From: Acanthaster planci
Lineage: Eukaryota > Echinodermata > Asteroidea > Valvatida > Acanthasteridae
NCBI RefSeq assembly: GCF_001949145.1
Contig: NW_019091452.1
Span: 762,788-826,787 of the forward strand
Direction of reading: 5' to 3'
Length of the DNA: 64,000 nt
Positions within the stretch are counted from its first letter, which is position 1. Every line of letters begins with the position of its first letter. The notes beneath the pieces were generated by a model. It saw nothing but the letters and a program-made list of their open reading frames with translations, was not told the DNA's origin and made no database searches. A program made the position numbers and the translations under genes. This document shows, one piece after another, positions 1 to 18,439 of this stretch.

Positions 1-1435
1 AATGTATTTGGAGCCCACAGAGACCCTGTACCCAAGCACATGTGCACTTTCATGTTGATTCACGTACCAGTACATACGTACCATCCAAAAATCAATTAAC
101 AAAATCATCCAGCAAAGCATGTACATGTAAGGTTATAATACTTACAAATGTACAAACATGCTAAAGGCCCACAACACGGGCATGATAAAAACATGACCAT
201 GTACATGTATCCACCGTAATAGTGATGTGTATTTTTTATGTAATCAGGCAAGTTGCATAGAGGAAAAGAATGATCACCAATTATTCCCATGTAGAGTAGC
301 TTCGGTGGAAAGAATTTATGTTGTACAAATTATCTAATCTCGTAGGATAGAGGAAATCTTGCAGATTGTCTTGTAATATCAAAGAACGTTCATATTATGC
401 ATAATATTTGACCAATCAGAACGAATATGAAATGGCCTTCATGGACAATACTTGTAAACCCGATCAGCGGTGACAGGTGGCAAACCAACCACATAAACCA
501 GGTCGATACTCGGAGCACGCTCGGCCAAGAGCTGTGGGTAAATTGACACAGAATTATTTGTGGCCCGGTACCCTCAAACTTTATATTGACAGGTACGGAA
601 ACTTCTACAAGTATACATCACTCACCACCCAAAGCTGCTTGTTTACGAAAAGAAGCCAATTTATCTAAGTTCGTTAAGACATTTATTTCAAACAGTGATG
701 CGTACCATAGCCTCGCATCGCGAGACGCCTCGATGATACCGTAATGCATTTAAGAGTAGACACAGAGCAGATCTCAATATGTTCCTTTTGTAGGATATGA
801 AACCATGCGGAATGTGTTTCTGGCATTAATTATGACTACAGAAAAATCTTTGTCGGTTTGGATGAAAAGATCAACTTTTATACAAAGACACTCTGTAATA
901 ATACTTCGTGTAAACCAAATATTTTTTACTACAAACAATTCTGGTTTTGGTCCAACAGGTATATGGTCCAGGTAGATACAGCCTAAAAATTAATAAATAA
1001 AGTGGTCTTTAAATAAAAGGAGTTTTTGTTTGATCGGTTTATGCCTAAACACGCAAATCCTAAACTGGGATGTGTATAACATTTTTTCTGTAATTGTCTT
1101 ATCAGTATTTACTTCCAATGTAAACGATTCAAATTTTAGTACGATCCAAGGCATAGCGCTTGCTGTGAATGTAAAAGACTGCTGCTGTTGAATGTTTTAA
1201 ATTACAAACGAATTAATGTCAAATTCATCTGTGCAGTTGTTAATGTACATTATAACCCTGTTCAGGTTCTCACAGGTACGAGGTCATGACTTCTGTGTAT
1301 CAAGTTTCACTCATTAATAAAACTGGAATGAGTTCTAAGTAATTCTGGTGAATAACTCAACAGGAACTTAAAGATATCTGATCTTGTAAATGTGCAGTGA
1401 AACCCAGCGGGTTAATTTTCACGCGTATGCGTACT
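1..1435. other. No gene recognised
   Basis: AT-rich intergenic sequence. The only open frames are short and lack codon bias or a recognisable domain. Confidence 0.6.
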
Positions 1436-1632
1436 CTGCCATGATACGAGTACCATCTGATACTTTTTGATCTTGAAACTCACAGAAATGAACTCGTGGA
1501 AAGAACTTGTACGAGTACTTTTCATGAGTTCATTTCTATGAGTACCAAGATACGAGTATTTCCACGAGTTCATTTCCGTGAGTACCACGATAGGAGTATT
1601 TTCCACGAGTTCATTTCTGTGAGTACCAGATA
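1436..1632. repeat. Tandem and inverted repeat rich in ACGAGT/GAGTTCATTTC
   Basis: Three imperfect direct units of about 50 bases, each with GAGTTCATTTC followed by TGAGTACCA, lie between about 1522 and 1628. An inverted copy of the same core (ACTCACAGAAATGAACTCGT) lies just before, near 1480-1500. The stretch can therefore fold back on itself. No coding sequence is evident. Confidence 0.65.
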
Positions 1633-2886
1633 AAAAAGAATCAGGTATGAGTATACGGTACTTATCATGACATACATGTAGGTTTGATGGCTAGTCTTTA
1701 GTCATGTTTTGTCTGTGAACTCCAGTCAAAATCCCTTGGCGCTGCTCTAGAAAGATATAACACAATTGGCCGAGTTTTGACTTCTCAAGTCTATCAACTT
1801 GACAAAGGATGGTCGGTTGTGGACAGGAAACTAACATGTATACTGCGGATCACAGTGATTTTGCACGTGGAGAAAAAAATCATCCAAGTCACCGATGAAG
1901 CCATTGTGTTGCCACTGATGTTTGAAAAATGTGTGATAACTAGTTGAACTCAAAGAAGTTGACATTTACAGATTCATATATAAAGGCATGATATTCCATG
2001 CCACTGTCTTGACCAGCAAAATTGTTGCTTTAAATTGTGCATTTCTGTTTTTAATCAAAGGCAGAGATTGTGCTTGTTTCGTTTAAGAACACAAAAGGTT
2101 GGCCGTGTCTGAGACGGGCTGTCGTCATGAAGTGTGCAAGAATTAATTTGTTCTTGGCTAGAGGAGAATGCGTATCTTGTTACTGCAGTCAAGAGCTACT
2201 GAAACGAGAAAATCATTTGCACAGAAAAAAATATTTCCATTGCTGCTTTCTGTCTCAATTTTTTCACTCACTATCTTTGAAAAAGCCATATTTCCATATT
2301 CTGATATGGCTTGTTTACTTGGCCGAGTTGGTTTGTGGTAACCGACCACTTTAACAAAGGTCGGTTCGTACTTGGTGCGAAGGTAAATTTATGACATCAA
2401 GGCTAGTTTTCATGCTGCAGATGTGCCAACACTGAGCGTGAGTTCAACACTGATGGAATCTCACTCTGAGTATCTGTGATGTCAAGTTCCCTTCCTGTTA
2501 ATGTGAAATATGAACCTGCCTTAAAGGCTCTATTACCTTAAAAATCCTTACTGACGAAAACTGCCCTAGCTTTCCTATGGGCGAAAGGTTCCATCCTTCG
2601 TTTGGCACCCAGACTTGTACTTGTATGTATCGGGAATATCCTGAGATTTAGCTTAGTTTGAATTCTCAGCATTTGTAACACTTCAATAAACTGTATACAT
2701 GTAAGTATCCAAATCAACAATGGTGTCACTTGTCCAACACTTTCCTAATGGGTCATGGTGTCTCTTGTGAAAAATGTTACTAAACTGTGATGTGGCAATT
2801 AATTTTAGTTTGCTCAAGCATTGCATAATTTGGAATGACCAAGCATTCATTGCTTAAAAATGGCTGTTTCATCTTTTGGCGACAAA
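1633..2886. other. No gene recognised
   Basis: AT-rich intergenic sequence between two repeat arrays. Short overlapping open frames near 2070-2354 on both strands look like chance. Confidence 0.55.
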
Positions 2887-3023
2887 GGAATGTTCCATCC
2901 CACAAGGCAAATGGAATGTTCCATGCCACAAGAATGGAATGTTCCATTCCTCACGGCAAATGGAATGTTCCATTCCACAAGGCAAATGGAATGTTCCATT
3001 CAACGTGGCAAATGAAATGTTCC
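2887..3023. repeat. Six-copy array of palindromic GGAATGTTCC boxes
   Basis: The palindrome GGAATGTTCC occurs at 2887-2896, 2913-2922, 2936-2945, 2962-2971 and 2988-2997, with a one-mismatch copy at 3014-3023. Start-to-start spacing is 26, 23, 26, 26 and 26 bases, and related linkers (GGCAAAT, CCACAAG) lie between boxes. Each box fits the heat-shock-element form nGAAnnTTCn and also holds the TEAD-type GGAATG. It lies about 235 bases downstream of the METTL1 stop. Regulatory function is not shown; it may be only a minisatellite. Confidence 0.75.
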
Positions 3024-3224
3024 ACCTATATGTATAACCATATGGGGACTCCTGCCTCTGCACTCAATACTCGTCATCTGCATATGAGTGAAAGAACCAC
3101 GTCTAAAATAATATGAAATGTTTATCTTGAAAAGGTGTCCCTTATACAATATTTTTATAGCAAACGGAACACTGCCAGGATTTGAAACATTATATAAATG
3201 TCTGACGATACAATGGAAGAAGAG

Positions 3225-3230
3225 TTTATT
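3225..3230 (-). terminator. Candidate polyadenylation signal of METTL1
   Basis: AATAAA on the minus strand about 29 bases past the METTL1 stop codon. The position is plausible for a very short 3' UTR; use is inferred. Confidence 0.5.
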
Positions 3231-3258
3231 TACAAATCTGCAGAGGATTTACTCTCTA

Positions 3259-9052
<5,794 letters not shown>

Positions 9053-9239
9053 TATCAATAAAAAGTATCGACTGAGGGCGCTATAGCAGGAGAGGTCGCC
9101 CTGATGGAGTTGCCATAACAAGTGTCGGTTGAATATTAATTATTATTCTGAAAACGGGCCCACTTTGCCGGGGAAAAAATGCGTTATTTATCACTACCAT
9201 CAACAACACGTTTAACCACTGGACCTCCTCCACCACAGT

Positions 9240-10020
9240 TTGTCCCTCAAATGGTGCCGATGTCATGATTTGGGGGGGGGGGGCAGTTCTGTTGAACCCT
9301 GCGGCTGGTGGCGTAATCCGCCCCTCAACACTTTTTTCGTTATTTTGACACCATTTTGTGAAAACCAAATTTAAACCTACCGTTCTCGCACACGGTGCCC
9401 ACTTTTCATATAAGAAAATGGCAGTCAAAACTATACACACCTGCCACTGCTTTGAGCACACAGGCTGGTAGTAGCATGCACATCTTTGAAATTCAAAACT
9501 ATGCTTGTATGTCAGATTTTGCACTGATTAATTAAGAGCGTTTTACGCGCATGCGAAGTTTTTTAAAATTGGGCACAGGTCACCCTTGTTCTTGGTGGGG
9601 GTAAATTCCAGCCCCCCCTTCCCGAGAGAATTGAAAATTACCCCCACTCAGAGTTAGTTAGAGTAATATTTAATTAAGGCATACAGTAAAATCATCAAAG
9701 GTTCAATTTTTCGAGACAAATGGATCATCCAAGTCATAAATGAAAGTCAATAATGATAATAATGCTGTTTATCGATACTCAATTAAATAAGTCGGGGGCG
9801 GAATCGGCCCCCGCAACTTTTTCCCGATATCTTCGCGGTGCGATTTTGTTCACTCAGGATCTGAGCGTTAAGCGCCCTCTGCGAGGGGTTAAAAAGTTTG
9901 AAGAGTAACTCTTTGCGGTCATTTTGACTCCAATTCTGTGAAAACTCAGTGAAACTGCTGTTCTGGCACAGTGCCATTTTTTTTAGAGACAGGTCAGCCC
10001 AAAATGTAGGCCTGCTCTCT
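9240..10020. repeat. Two copies of the ACACCAATTTTGTG-type dispersed repeat
   Basis: The first copy spans about 9240-9440 (a 13-base poly-G, then TTTTGACACCATTTTGTG, then GTTCTCGCACACGGTGCCCA). The second spans about 9795-10020 (TTTTGACTCCAATTCTGTG, then GTTCTGGCACAGTGCCATTT). Both lie between METTL1 and the DUF4773-type gene. The rest of 9053-11302 shows no recognisable gene. Confidence 0.55.
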
Positions 10021-11302
10021 TTCCACTGTGGTGCTCAATAAACGCAGGCTGGCACGAGTGAAGCCTTGAACTTGACCGTAACAACAAAACCACTTTAATT
10101 TTACCACTTTAACTCCTTTAATTGACTTTAAACTTCTCATTTGATAATGAGTGTCTTTACATGACTTCGAAGTTTCAACTAAGTTGCTTGAGGCACAACA
10201 GAGTGCTTCGGGAGCGGGATCCGCCCCCATCCCACCCGGCTGTGAGAGGGACCAAAATAATACGCCTCCGTATGGTTAAGAATCCATTCATCTTTTCTCT
10301 ATATAATTTATGACTTATTTCAGGGAGATCGGTCATGGACGACATTCCAGATTGTTCACTACGCTTTTATCGTATGATTTTATTGGTGAGCAGAAAATCG
10401 ATAAAGTCGGCTGTTTTTTACGAGGTTTCGGAAAAACGCCGTAAGAAATTTAAATTATTTTGCCATTTTCATTTCTTACGCTCTCACGTCTAATATAACT
10501 GACCCAGGGGCAATACGGTTTTTCATGACTCTATCGTTTTAATCGAAAGTTGGACAATGCAACAAATTTAAAACAGGCCAGTACCTGCTAATAAACAGTA
10601 ATCACTATACTAAAAGAAACTACTACATCATTCTGTCAATTATTAACTTCGACTGCATTTTCATCATGGTTTAACTTTTACTGAGCTTTCATAATTTAAG
10701 AAAATGGACGATGATCCCTGTCAATTTCTATGAGCTCCGTAATAGAGATAGATCTAAGTCAGGTAATTATCTCCAATTCCAAGGTCAAAATCACAGTGAA
10801 ATCAATTCTAATTACTCTACCAGGACCACCGGAAAACACCGCCTCAATCATAATGATTATACTGAGGCAACTCGATTAATTAACACGCAGAGTACAGCCA
10901 ATGATCGTCTTGAAGAGCATTACTAAAGGCTAAACCCAAATCCTGCTTTTTTGTTAAATTAGATTATTGCTAAATAATTGCGGAGCCCACGACCATATTC
11001 CTCATCAGTGGATTTCATTAGCTCTTTCTTTATACTCTTTCCAGTAATTAATTTAGATTGTTTTTCAATTTTCAGAAACACGTCTTTAGTAAATAGAATA
11101 ACCGAAACATCAGAGAATTACTCGTTTGACATAAGTTTCAAAGGTACTGTGGCTAAGATTTATAGTTACATTTGAAACTTCACGGTTACTGTTTAGGCTT
11201 ACCATGTGTTACTGGTTAGGCCTATAGCTCAGTAAGTCTACCTAGATGGATCAACGCTGAATGTCCGTGCACTCCGTCGTAAGGTACATAACATACAGCT
11301 CT

Positions 11303-14300
11303 CTATCCAATATTGACGCAGCCCAGGGGAACGGTGACCACGGTTTTGCCAAAGAACTTGGCCGACAGCGCGATGCAGCCGTGGAACTGGTCGCCATTCA
11401 CCTCGAGGTCCGAGAGCTTGACGCAGATCTTCATGAACGGAACATCAGGGATACTTGCACAAATAGCCGGTGGGTCGTGGACTGTACAGGCAAACAGAAC
11501 GCGTCAAATTATGCCATTAACCATAACGTAAATACAAATACAGTAACATGTAATATGAAATCCCCATCTCGTGAAATTAATTTTTAATTTGCACCCAAAT
11601 CGTCATGTTGCCCCCTATCGAGATTTGAATGTTATTACTAATTACGTCTCGCAAATTGGTCAAATGTTTAATGAAACTCGATCGGGACCGTCTTATGAAA
11701 TCATCCTCTAATTTGCAAGGATATTTTTATGTAACTTCTGAAAATATTTGAATTATAAATATGGTTTTGCCACTTCTCCCAAGATTAAAATTGCAGAAGG
11801 TTTTTCATTTTTCTGGCAACAATCTTCTTCTTCTAATTACTGCAACAGCCTCCACTATGGGATATTTTAAGATGCAGGTGCATGATGGCTAACTGACTCT
11901 AACATGGTGGGTCCCCCTTAGGTCAATACTAGACAGTCTTGTTTTGAAGGTAGCAATATTTAAAGCTTCCCTTATTTAGGCCAGTAAATAATTTAATTCC
12001 ACAGGGGTCCTGCGTATGAAGGAGAATTTATGGCAGTCTTTTTGGGCTGATTGATTTGAAAAGAAAATAGAAGATGTTTTCCTTGTTGTACCCCTCCTTT
12101 CAGATTTAACCCGGTAATGATCCGGATTCACTGAGACTTGATGATGGATGGATTTATTCAATAAAGCAAACATTGCCTCCCGAAGCCAAAATGTAATTTA
12201 GAAAGCACAAATGGATAGTACAATAATAAAGACACCAAATCTTCATTATGACTCGTTGCTAAGAATAGAAATATCACAAAATTCCTCAATTATTTCAACT
12301 GCGCACCTGAGACTGTTTGGTCGATGACGTCATGACCGAGGATGGTCAGCTTCAAGTGCACGCTTAAGTCTTCGAGACTGAACTCAACAAGCACACAGGC
12401 TGGAAAAAGAGAGAAAAATAAGTAAAATCGTTTTTGCTTGCTTGTTATTTCACCTCCTACGAGCAAAAAGAGGATTACACAAGCTGCAGGTAAGAGAGAT
12501 AAGTGAAGAATAGTGAATCCTGCTCCAACAGAGGACACGACCACCCACAGGAGACAATTTCGTTATACACTGTACCTATGAAAATGAGAAAGAGCGATTG
12601 GGAGAGGGGGACCTAACTCCACTTATAACTGTAAAACGCTAGCATTTTTGCCCAACGTTGGGTACCAGGTGAATCGCGTAGCCTAATTAACTACTAGGCA
12701 AAAAGATCAAACGGCTGGGTAAAAGGTTGTATAGTACAAATAACATTTTCTAAAACCGTCGGATAAAATGAGACACTTTGCCCATATTTTAGGAGATGAT
12801 CTACGCAGTTGGTGATGTTTGCCCCTCACTTAGATGATTCACCTGTTACCCAAAGTTGGGCCAAAGATTGTTCAACGTTTTTACAGTGCACATTGCTTCA
12901 TCACTCCAAATAGGTCATGACAGTCACGAGGAATCTCTTACTTTTTGCTTCAGAAGGAACAATTCTGCCCCCCAATTTTTAAAAAACAATGGGCTCTTGG
13001 TCCACCCTTCCAAAGCCAACATCTGCCCATCCAATCTAAAGGATAGATCCAGGGGGGGGGATACAAGTCGTCAACGGGTGGTGGCCACGATATCATGAGT
13101 ACGTGTACATGAGCACGATTCAAGTAACCTCTGTTCTTAATTAAGGCCTTACATATTTTGGAGCACATCACAGACCTCCATTACGTAGGTTATACCTTCC
13201 TTAACCCTAACAGTCCTCAGTCCTCAAACGAGTGAAGGATTGATGAGGAGTGTAAGGGTTAATGCTAAGTTTCCAGTACAGCTTGACAAAAAGTCTATAT
13301 ATATAGGCCCCACGGTTGGAAATCGTCACAGTAATTTTGGAAATCCCCATTTATACATGTCCCCTGAAACTTTTTCCCGTCCCTTATGTAGTCGCCAAAC
13401 GTATTACAGATTTCCTACGAACGTAGGGTCCGGTAGCGGGTAATTGTACAATGAGGAAACGAATCCCGCTCGACGCACAAATTTAAGTACAGAAGCTGAT
13501 AAAATATTTCGCCTTTTCTTCTTCGTTACCGAAAATAATTTAACCCAAAAATTGTCTATTTATCTAAAATTTAACGAAATAGGCCTAACCACTGATTTGA
13601 ATTGAAATACCGTAAAATAGTTCATCGATGGTATTCATTGGAAAAAAATAAATTACCAAAGTGTGATCAACAGGGGACGAATAAGGACAGGAACTTGTGT
13701 ATTATTCGCCTCAATCCTGGAATGCAAATTATGGCAAGCATTGCTACTGGCTTGACAACAACTTAAATATTCAGCTTCCAAACTGATATGACTAATCGCA
13801 GAGGTTAAACTTGAGTTAGACTTAGTTAAGTTAATCCTAAGAAGACAGGGAAGGGTTGAATCCCCACCCACGGTAATTTTCTACTTGTCACCATGCATTT
13901 CCTTTTTCGCATGAGGCCCGAAAGCTTATTTTTTCACACACATTTTTATGATAAATTGGACAAATGCCCTCGAAAAACGCCCAATTTTCGACTCAGGTCA
14001 GCCAGATTTGTTCTTTTACTTTTCCTGCTGACGTGCTCCATGCGTGCAGGCGTGTGAGGTCACTAACCCTGACAACGAAGTCCTGCGTCGGTTTAAGCTG
14101 AAACTTCCCAGATAATGCTCATTGTCACATTAATTGTACCTTTTGTGTGCAAAACGATTAAGCAAAGCACAATCGACATCTTACGGGAACAGAACCCCAC
14201 CTGGAAAGGGCCCGGCTCTTTATATGTTGATCAAGTGATTAATTACCAATAAGGCTTTGCGTTCACATTACTTCCTTTACAACATTCTGTATTAAACAGA

Positions 14301-16133
14301 CATTAGTTCATCCCAGAGCTCAATCAAAGGCACTGGGACGACCAGCCGCAATATTACTTACCATCCACGTCAAGCTTGCCAGCAAATTTCACTCTACCGC
14401 AACAGCGGGCTGACGTCGAGTCCGTTGTACAATCGCCAGACGCCTGACGACTGCCTAGGCCCTCTGCCGACAAAAATTGAAAGGCAATTCATTTTGATTC
14501 CTCGACAACGTGCCCGTGTAATTCAGTTAGCCATACTTTCAATCTTTGGTTATTTTTAAGATATTTCGGTGCCTTTTAAGGTTTTAAGTGCCTCGCTGTA
14601 CAAAATGTAACGTGTTGTAGATAGTAATCTTGAAATAATTTTGCAGTGAAACGTATAAGATTAATCCTGAGTGTCACCAGGTGGCGCATTTCTGCCCAAT
14701 GCCTTTCTTTCCCTCAAATAAGGGCGCCCATTGGTGTAGCATGTACCCAACGGAATTTTGGAAAAACCGAAAGTGGCAAAACTTTGAACACCTTTGCTTA
14801 GGTTACTTTTAAACAACTAAAGGGCATACGCGCCTTGCAATTCAGACATCACACCATAATCTCTTTGGTTGGATCCGAATATGTTCACTACAAAAAACCG
14901 AAGTCATCAGAGGAACATTCTAACATTTTTCACCAGTGTTAACATTTTTGGTGTTATTTCCAAACTGTTTGTATAACTTTCAGTACCCTCAAGTGCATTG
15001 TACCACTTGTAGGTGTATAAAGTAACACATTTTGTGCGGTCATCTGTTAACATAAAAACAATATACATATCTATGTAGTTTAACACCCGATTTTTTCGCA
15101 GTGTTGTTTAGAGCTAGGTCTAGTTCTCTGCTTCATTGGTAATATGCAGAGACGTACTGAAAATAGACGGAGCCTTATAGCCGTGAAACCTCGTATCGGA
15201 CACGGTCTTGCGTTATGTCATGTTCTATATTTGTTAATTGAGGCTTATACACGTGAGGGGCATTGTTCGATCCGGGGGAACCAGACTAGACTTACGGTTG
15301 CTAAGCATCATCGTTGCCACCTCCCTGGTGCTCTTGGTTGAGAGATCCGCCTCCAACAGGTTCACCAACATCTCCTCCTCTTCCACGGTCAAAGTGTGCT
15401 CTTCGTTTGACACCTGAAATAAAAGAGAGCCGAACTTGAATGTTTTAGAATAGGCCGCATTCACTCGGAGCCATAGGTATGGCAGCTCGAGTTAAACTGT
15501 TACAAAAATTATGAGCCCATATTTTGGCTGTGGCAATCATACGTGCCTCTGAATGCACAATTTGTGCATAGGCTACCATTTGAAATTTTTTTGGGGTGGG
15601 GGGGGGCTAGATAGTGTGACTCAAATCCCGTCTTTAGAGATACCAGGACTTGCGCAGACAGATGGTTGCTACATTAATGGTTGCTAAGCCTACAGTTCAG
15701 ATGTTTACGCTAAATATTATGCCCACTGTGCATGGAGTTAAGAACCTCGAAGGAAATAGTACATATTTTCAAACAGGATTTCTTCCAGTTGTCCAATGCC
15801 TTAGATACCCGGGCCCTAACCCGACCACAGCCAGACAAACGAGTTGCCAACGGCTGTTTTGCCAGTGTACATCGCCGATTGACTGTTATGGGGCATATCG
15901 TGAACACCAAAACGTAAGTATCTTTTGAAGTGATTCTGGTTCTGTAGAAAATACTGTACTGAACCTTTTCCTGCCGTAAAACTCTTACTTCTCAGGTAGT
16001 GTTTTATGGTTGTCATCGCTGTAGTGTGACTACCAGGGCTCTTTGTCTCTAAAGCGAACGGTCCACTTACCAATGCAGAAAACGCACCGGCCAATACGAA
16101 GCCGAAAACGGTGGCAAGCAATAGTACACGCAT
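11303..16133 (-). CDS. Secreted cysteine-rich protein with DUF4773-type domain, five exons, complete
   Basis: Minus-strand exons are 16133-16071, 15413-15296, 14463-14362, 12399-12307 and 11481-11303. All introns are GT-AG, with phases 0,1,1,1, giving 184 residues and a TAG stop. Exon 1 encodes a clear signal peptide (Met-Arg, then a hydrophobic core ending AGAFSA), so the product should enter the secretory pathway. Exon 2 is an acidic linker (TVEEEEML). Exons 3-5 carry the ordered features I associate with DUF4773: a CCGRVKFAGKLDVD start, ACVLVEFSLEDL, a DPPAIC segment, KICVKLSDLEVNG, FHGCIAL and a terminal PLGCVNIG. The mature part has eight cysteines. Function is unknown; the family name is from memory and the structure is read directly. 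A broken 5' copy lies at 18440-19257. Confidence 0.85.
12628..12887. mobile_element. MITE with long imperfect inverted ends
   Basis: The left end (ACTGTAAAACG, then CCCAACGTTGGGTACCAGG, then TGAATC) is matched in inverse by the right end (GATTCACCTG, CCCAAAGTTGGG, then CGTTTTTACAGT). Inverted arms are about 45-50 bases over a 260-base element. It sits in the intron between exons 3 and 4 of the DUF4773-type gene. No transposase frame is present. Confidence 0.75.
13201..13262. mobile_element. 62-base TTAA-flanked miniature element
   Basis: Starts TTAACCCTAACAGTCCTCAG and ends GTAAGGGTTAA. A related 70-base element lies at 25532-25601, and an isolated end (GAGGACTGTTAGGGTTAA) at about 30075-30092. 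TTAA targets with CCCT-type ends are typical of piggyBac-derived MITEs. Confidence 0.6.
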
Positions 16134-16239
16134 GGTGGAGTTGTCTACGACTCAGATGAAGGCTAGTGTAACGTACTTCAATGTTTCCTCCTCGGTTGTT
16201 GGGAGACAGACTTTTACTAAGATAGGTCTCAGCCGGGCC

Positions 16240-16245
16240 TTTATA
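16240..16245 (-). promoter_or_regulatory. TATA box of the DUF4773-type gene
   Basis: TATAAA on the minus strand within GGGCCTTTATAAAGG, 107 bases upstream of the start codon. This would place transcription start about 75-80 bases before the ATG. No other core element was identified. Confidence 0.5.
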
Positions 16246-16259
16246 AAGGTTTCAGTCTT

Positions 16260-18439
16260 TACAAAATGTTTAAGGGCCATTGGTTTCGGAAGATATATAA
16301 ATTAATCGACTGTTCGGGGTTATTTATGAACCAAAAAGAAAACAACTTTTATTTTGATTGTGTCAACAACGGCACACGTTTTATTCACACTTCCTCGTTG
16401 ACTGTGCGCAATCAGTTACCCGTGTCGGGATTTTACCAGTAAAATTGTTTCTTATTTCTTAACGTCAAAAGGTTGGCCACTCATGAAAGCTTACGTAAGC
16501 TGCCAGTTTTCGCTCTGGTGGTTACACGTGTTCATATGAGTTGTGAGTACACAATACACTTTCAGCGCAGTCGTTGAGAAAAGATAAATATGAACATGTC
16601 AATCAGAAGAGCTCTTGGATGTAGAAGTAAAAATTAATGAAGGAAATCCACGTAGTTTTATACCGGCGGTTCGTTTGTTTGTTGACCTTTGATTGTTTAC
16701 TTGCCTGCTTGACGGCATAATGCTTAACCAAATGAAGGTAACATCGACAACGGACGCATTTTGCTTCGACGGTCCTCAAAATGCGTCATCGCTGATTCGT
16801 TTTTAACTATCTTTCACTGAAGTTGGAGCACCTATTAAAGAGCACCTCTGAGGAAAACATGTTTTCTCTGATTTCATCTGCTGAAATAAATATGAAAGCA
16901 TTCCAATAGAACGAGCTGAATTGTAACAAGTCAAAAAGGTTTTTTTCTGTTCTGGTGCGGATTCTGAATATAGATTGTGTCATTGTGAGAAAACATTATT
17001 CACAAGTAGAAACATGTCACGAAAAATCCTGCCAAACGGAAAAATATCCCTTTTAAAATGTTGACTTCACTTCCAACTTCTGACTCCGTTTCTTTGGAGG
17101 TACGTGACTAAGACAGGGCAAACATTGGGCAGAAAATGGATTATTATAATTTATAAGGTAGCAAAAGGGACTTTGAGTGTTTAAATTTTAATCGGTATGG
17201 AAATGAGGGGCAAACAACTTTAGCTGAGCTTGATGCTCATCAATTACTTTTGGGATCCACCTGCTCGAGTCAGGAACCATTTTACTGGCTTCTGGCTTTA
17301 GTGGGATTCAGTACGCGTGCGCCCCAACTAAATGAGGGGCATGAACATACGTGACATGTCAGTGCGGATTCTACGCGCATTAATATCAACTGCTGAGTGA
17401 CATTTATTGAAAGTCAAGGCAAAAATTGCAATGAACGTGGATGCAGATGGGCGCTCACGTCCCAAGCGTTGTGCACCGCAGTCACCCGATTATCTTGCCT
17501 TGCTCAAACCGTTTATTGATGGACCCTTTTAGTGTTGACAGGAATGAACTGGACAAGATGGGCACAACACCGCTGTGAGTGCATCATTCATTGATTAAAG
17601 GACTGCCGCTAATGTTGTCCTTTCCAACACAGTCACTTTCAGTTGAAAAGGCCCATCACTACTTCCATTGCTGGTTTTTCTTGTCGCTGCGCACATAGGC
17701 AACTCAAATTTAGTCTGCACTCTGCTTTTGTTAATTAAGCAATCAGTCTCTCGAAGTCTCAAGATACTGTTTGCTGTCGGCCTGCAAAAGGCAACAGTTG
17801 CTTCAGTCAAAAGACCGGAGAATAAAAAGGATGTATTCAGTGTCATGCTTTACTTTGGAGATTTAACAATGTTAATTAAACTTGCGTGTGTGTTTCTTCC
17901 AAGTGAGATGCAATACCACTGCAGATCAGAATGCCACATGAGAAGCAAAAGCCATAGCATTTATTTCTTTTCAGTTCATATTTTTTGTCATATAATTTTA
18001 GTTGGTGTTTTTTTTAAACAATGGTTGGGTAAGACTTGAAGTTTTGCAGGGTGGGGATAAACTAAAGAGAGGACTCGCACCATTTGGATAGATTTCTTTC
18101 GGACGAGCTATGGTTCTGATAAGAACCGGTGAGTGTACTCAGCAACACACTGTACGCATTACAATTATTCCATACACTCGTTAACTAGGTTATTTTTTAA
18201 TAAGTTCAATGCAGTTTATTGTGAAAATGCAGCAAAATATCATCCTTACGTGTGAAGTTGCACGTCCGTTGGATTTCTGTTAAATAAAATACTCACCCAT
18301 GCCTTTCACTCGTGAACGGAACAAATTATTAATGACTGATGGATGAAATAGAATATTTCATTTCATCCGGAAACCAATCTAGCAGAGTTGCAAGGCCCGT
18401 TGTCAATGATAATACCGCTCCTTTGTGTTGTTGGTCACG
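16260..18439. other. No gene recognised
   Basis: Intergenic. Contains GGGGCATGAACATACGT at about 17336, a block also seen near 34188. The longest open frame (17668-18039) has no recognisable domain. Confidence 0.5.

Noticed and set aside
2887-3023. CRISPR-like array
   Set aside because: Animal DNA; the repeats are only 10 bases and the spacers are similar to one another.
11210-11270. A-box-like TAGCTCAGTAAG, possible tRNA
   Set aside because: No B box or clover-leaf stems follow.
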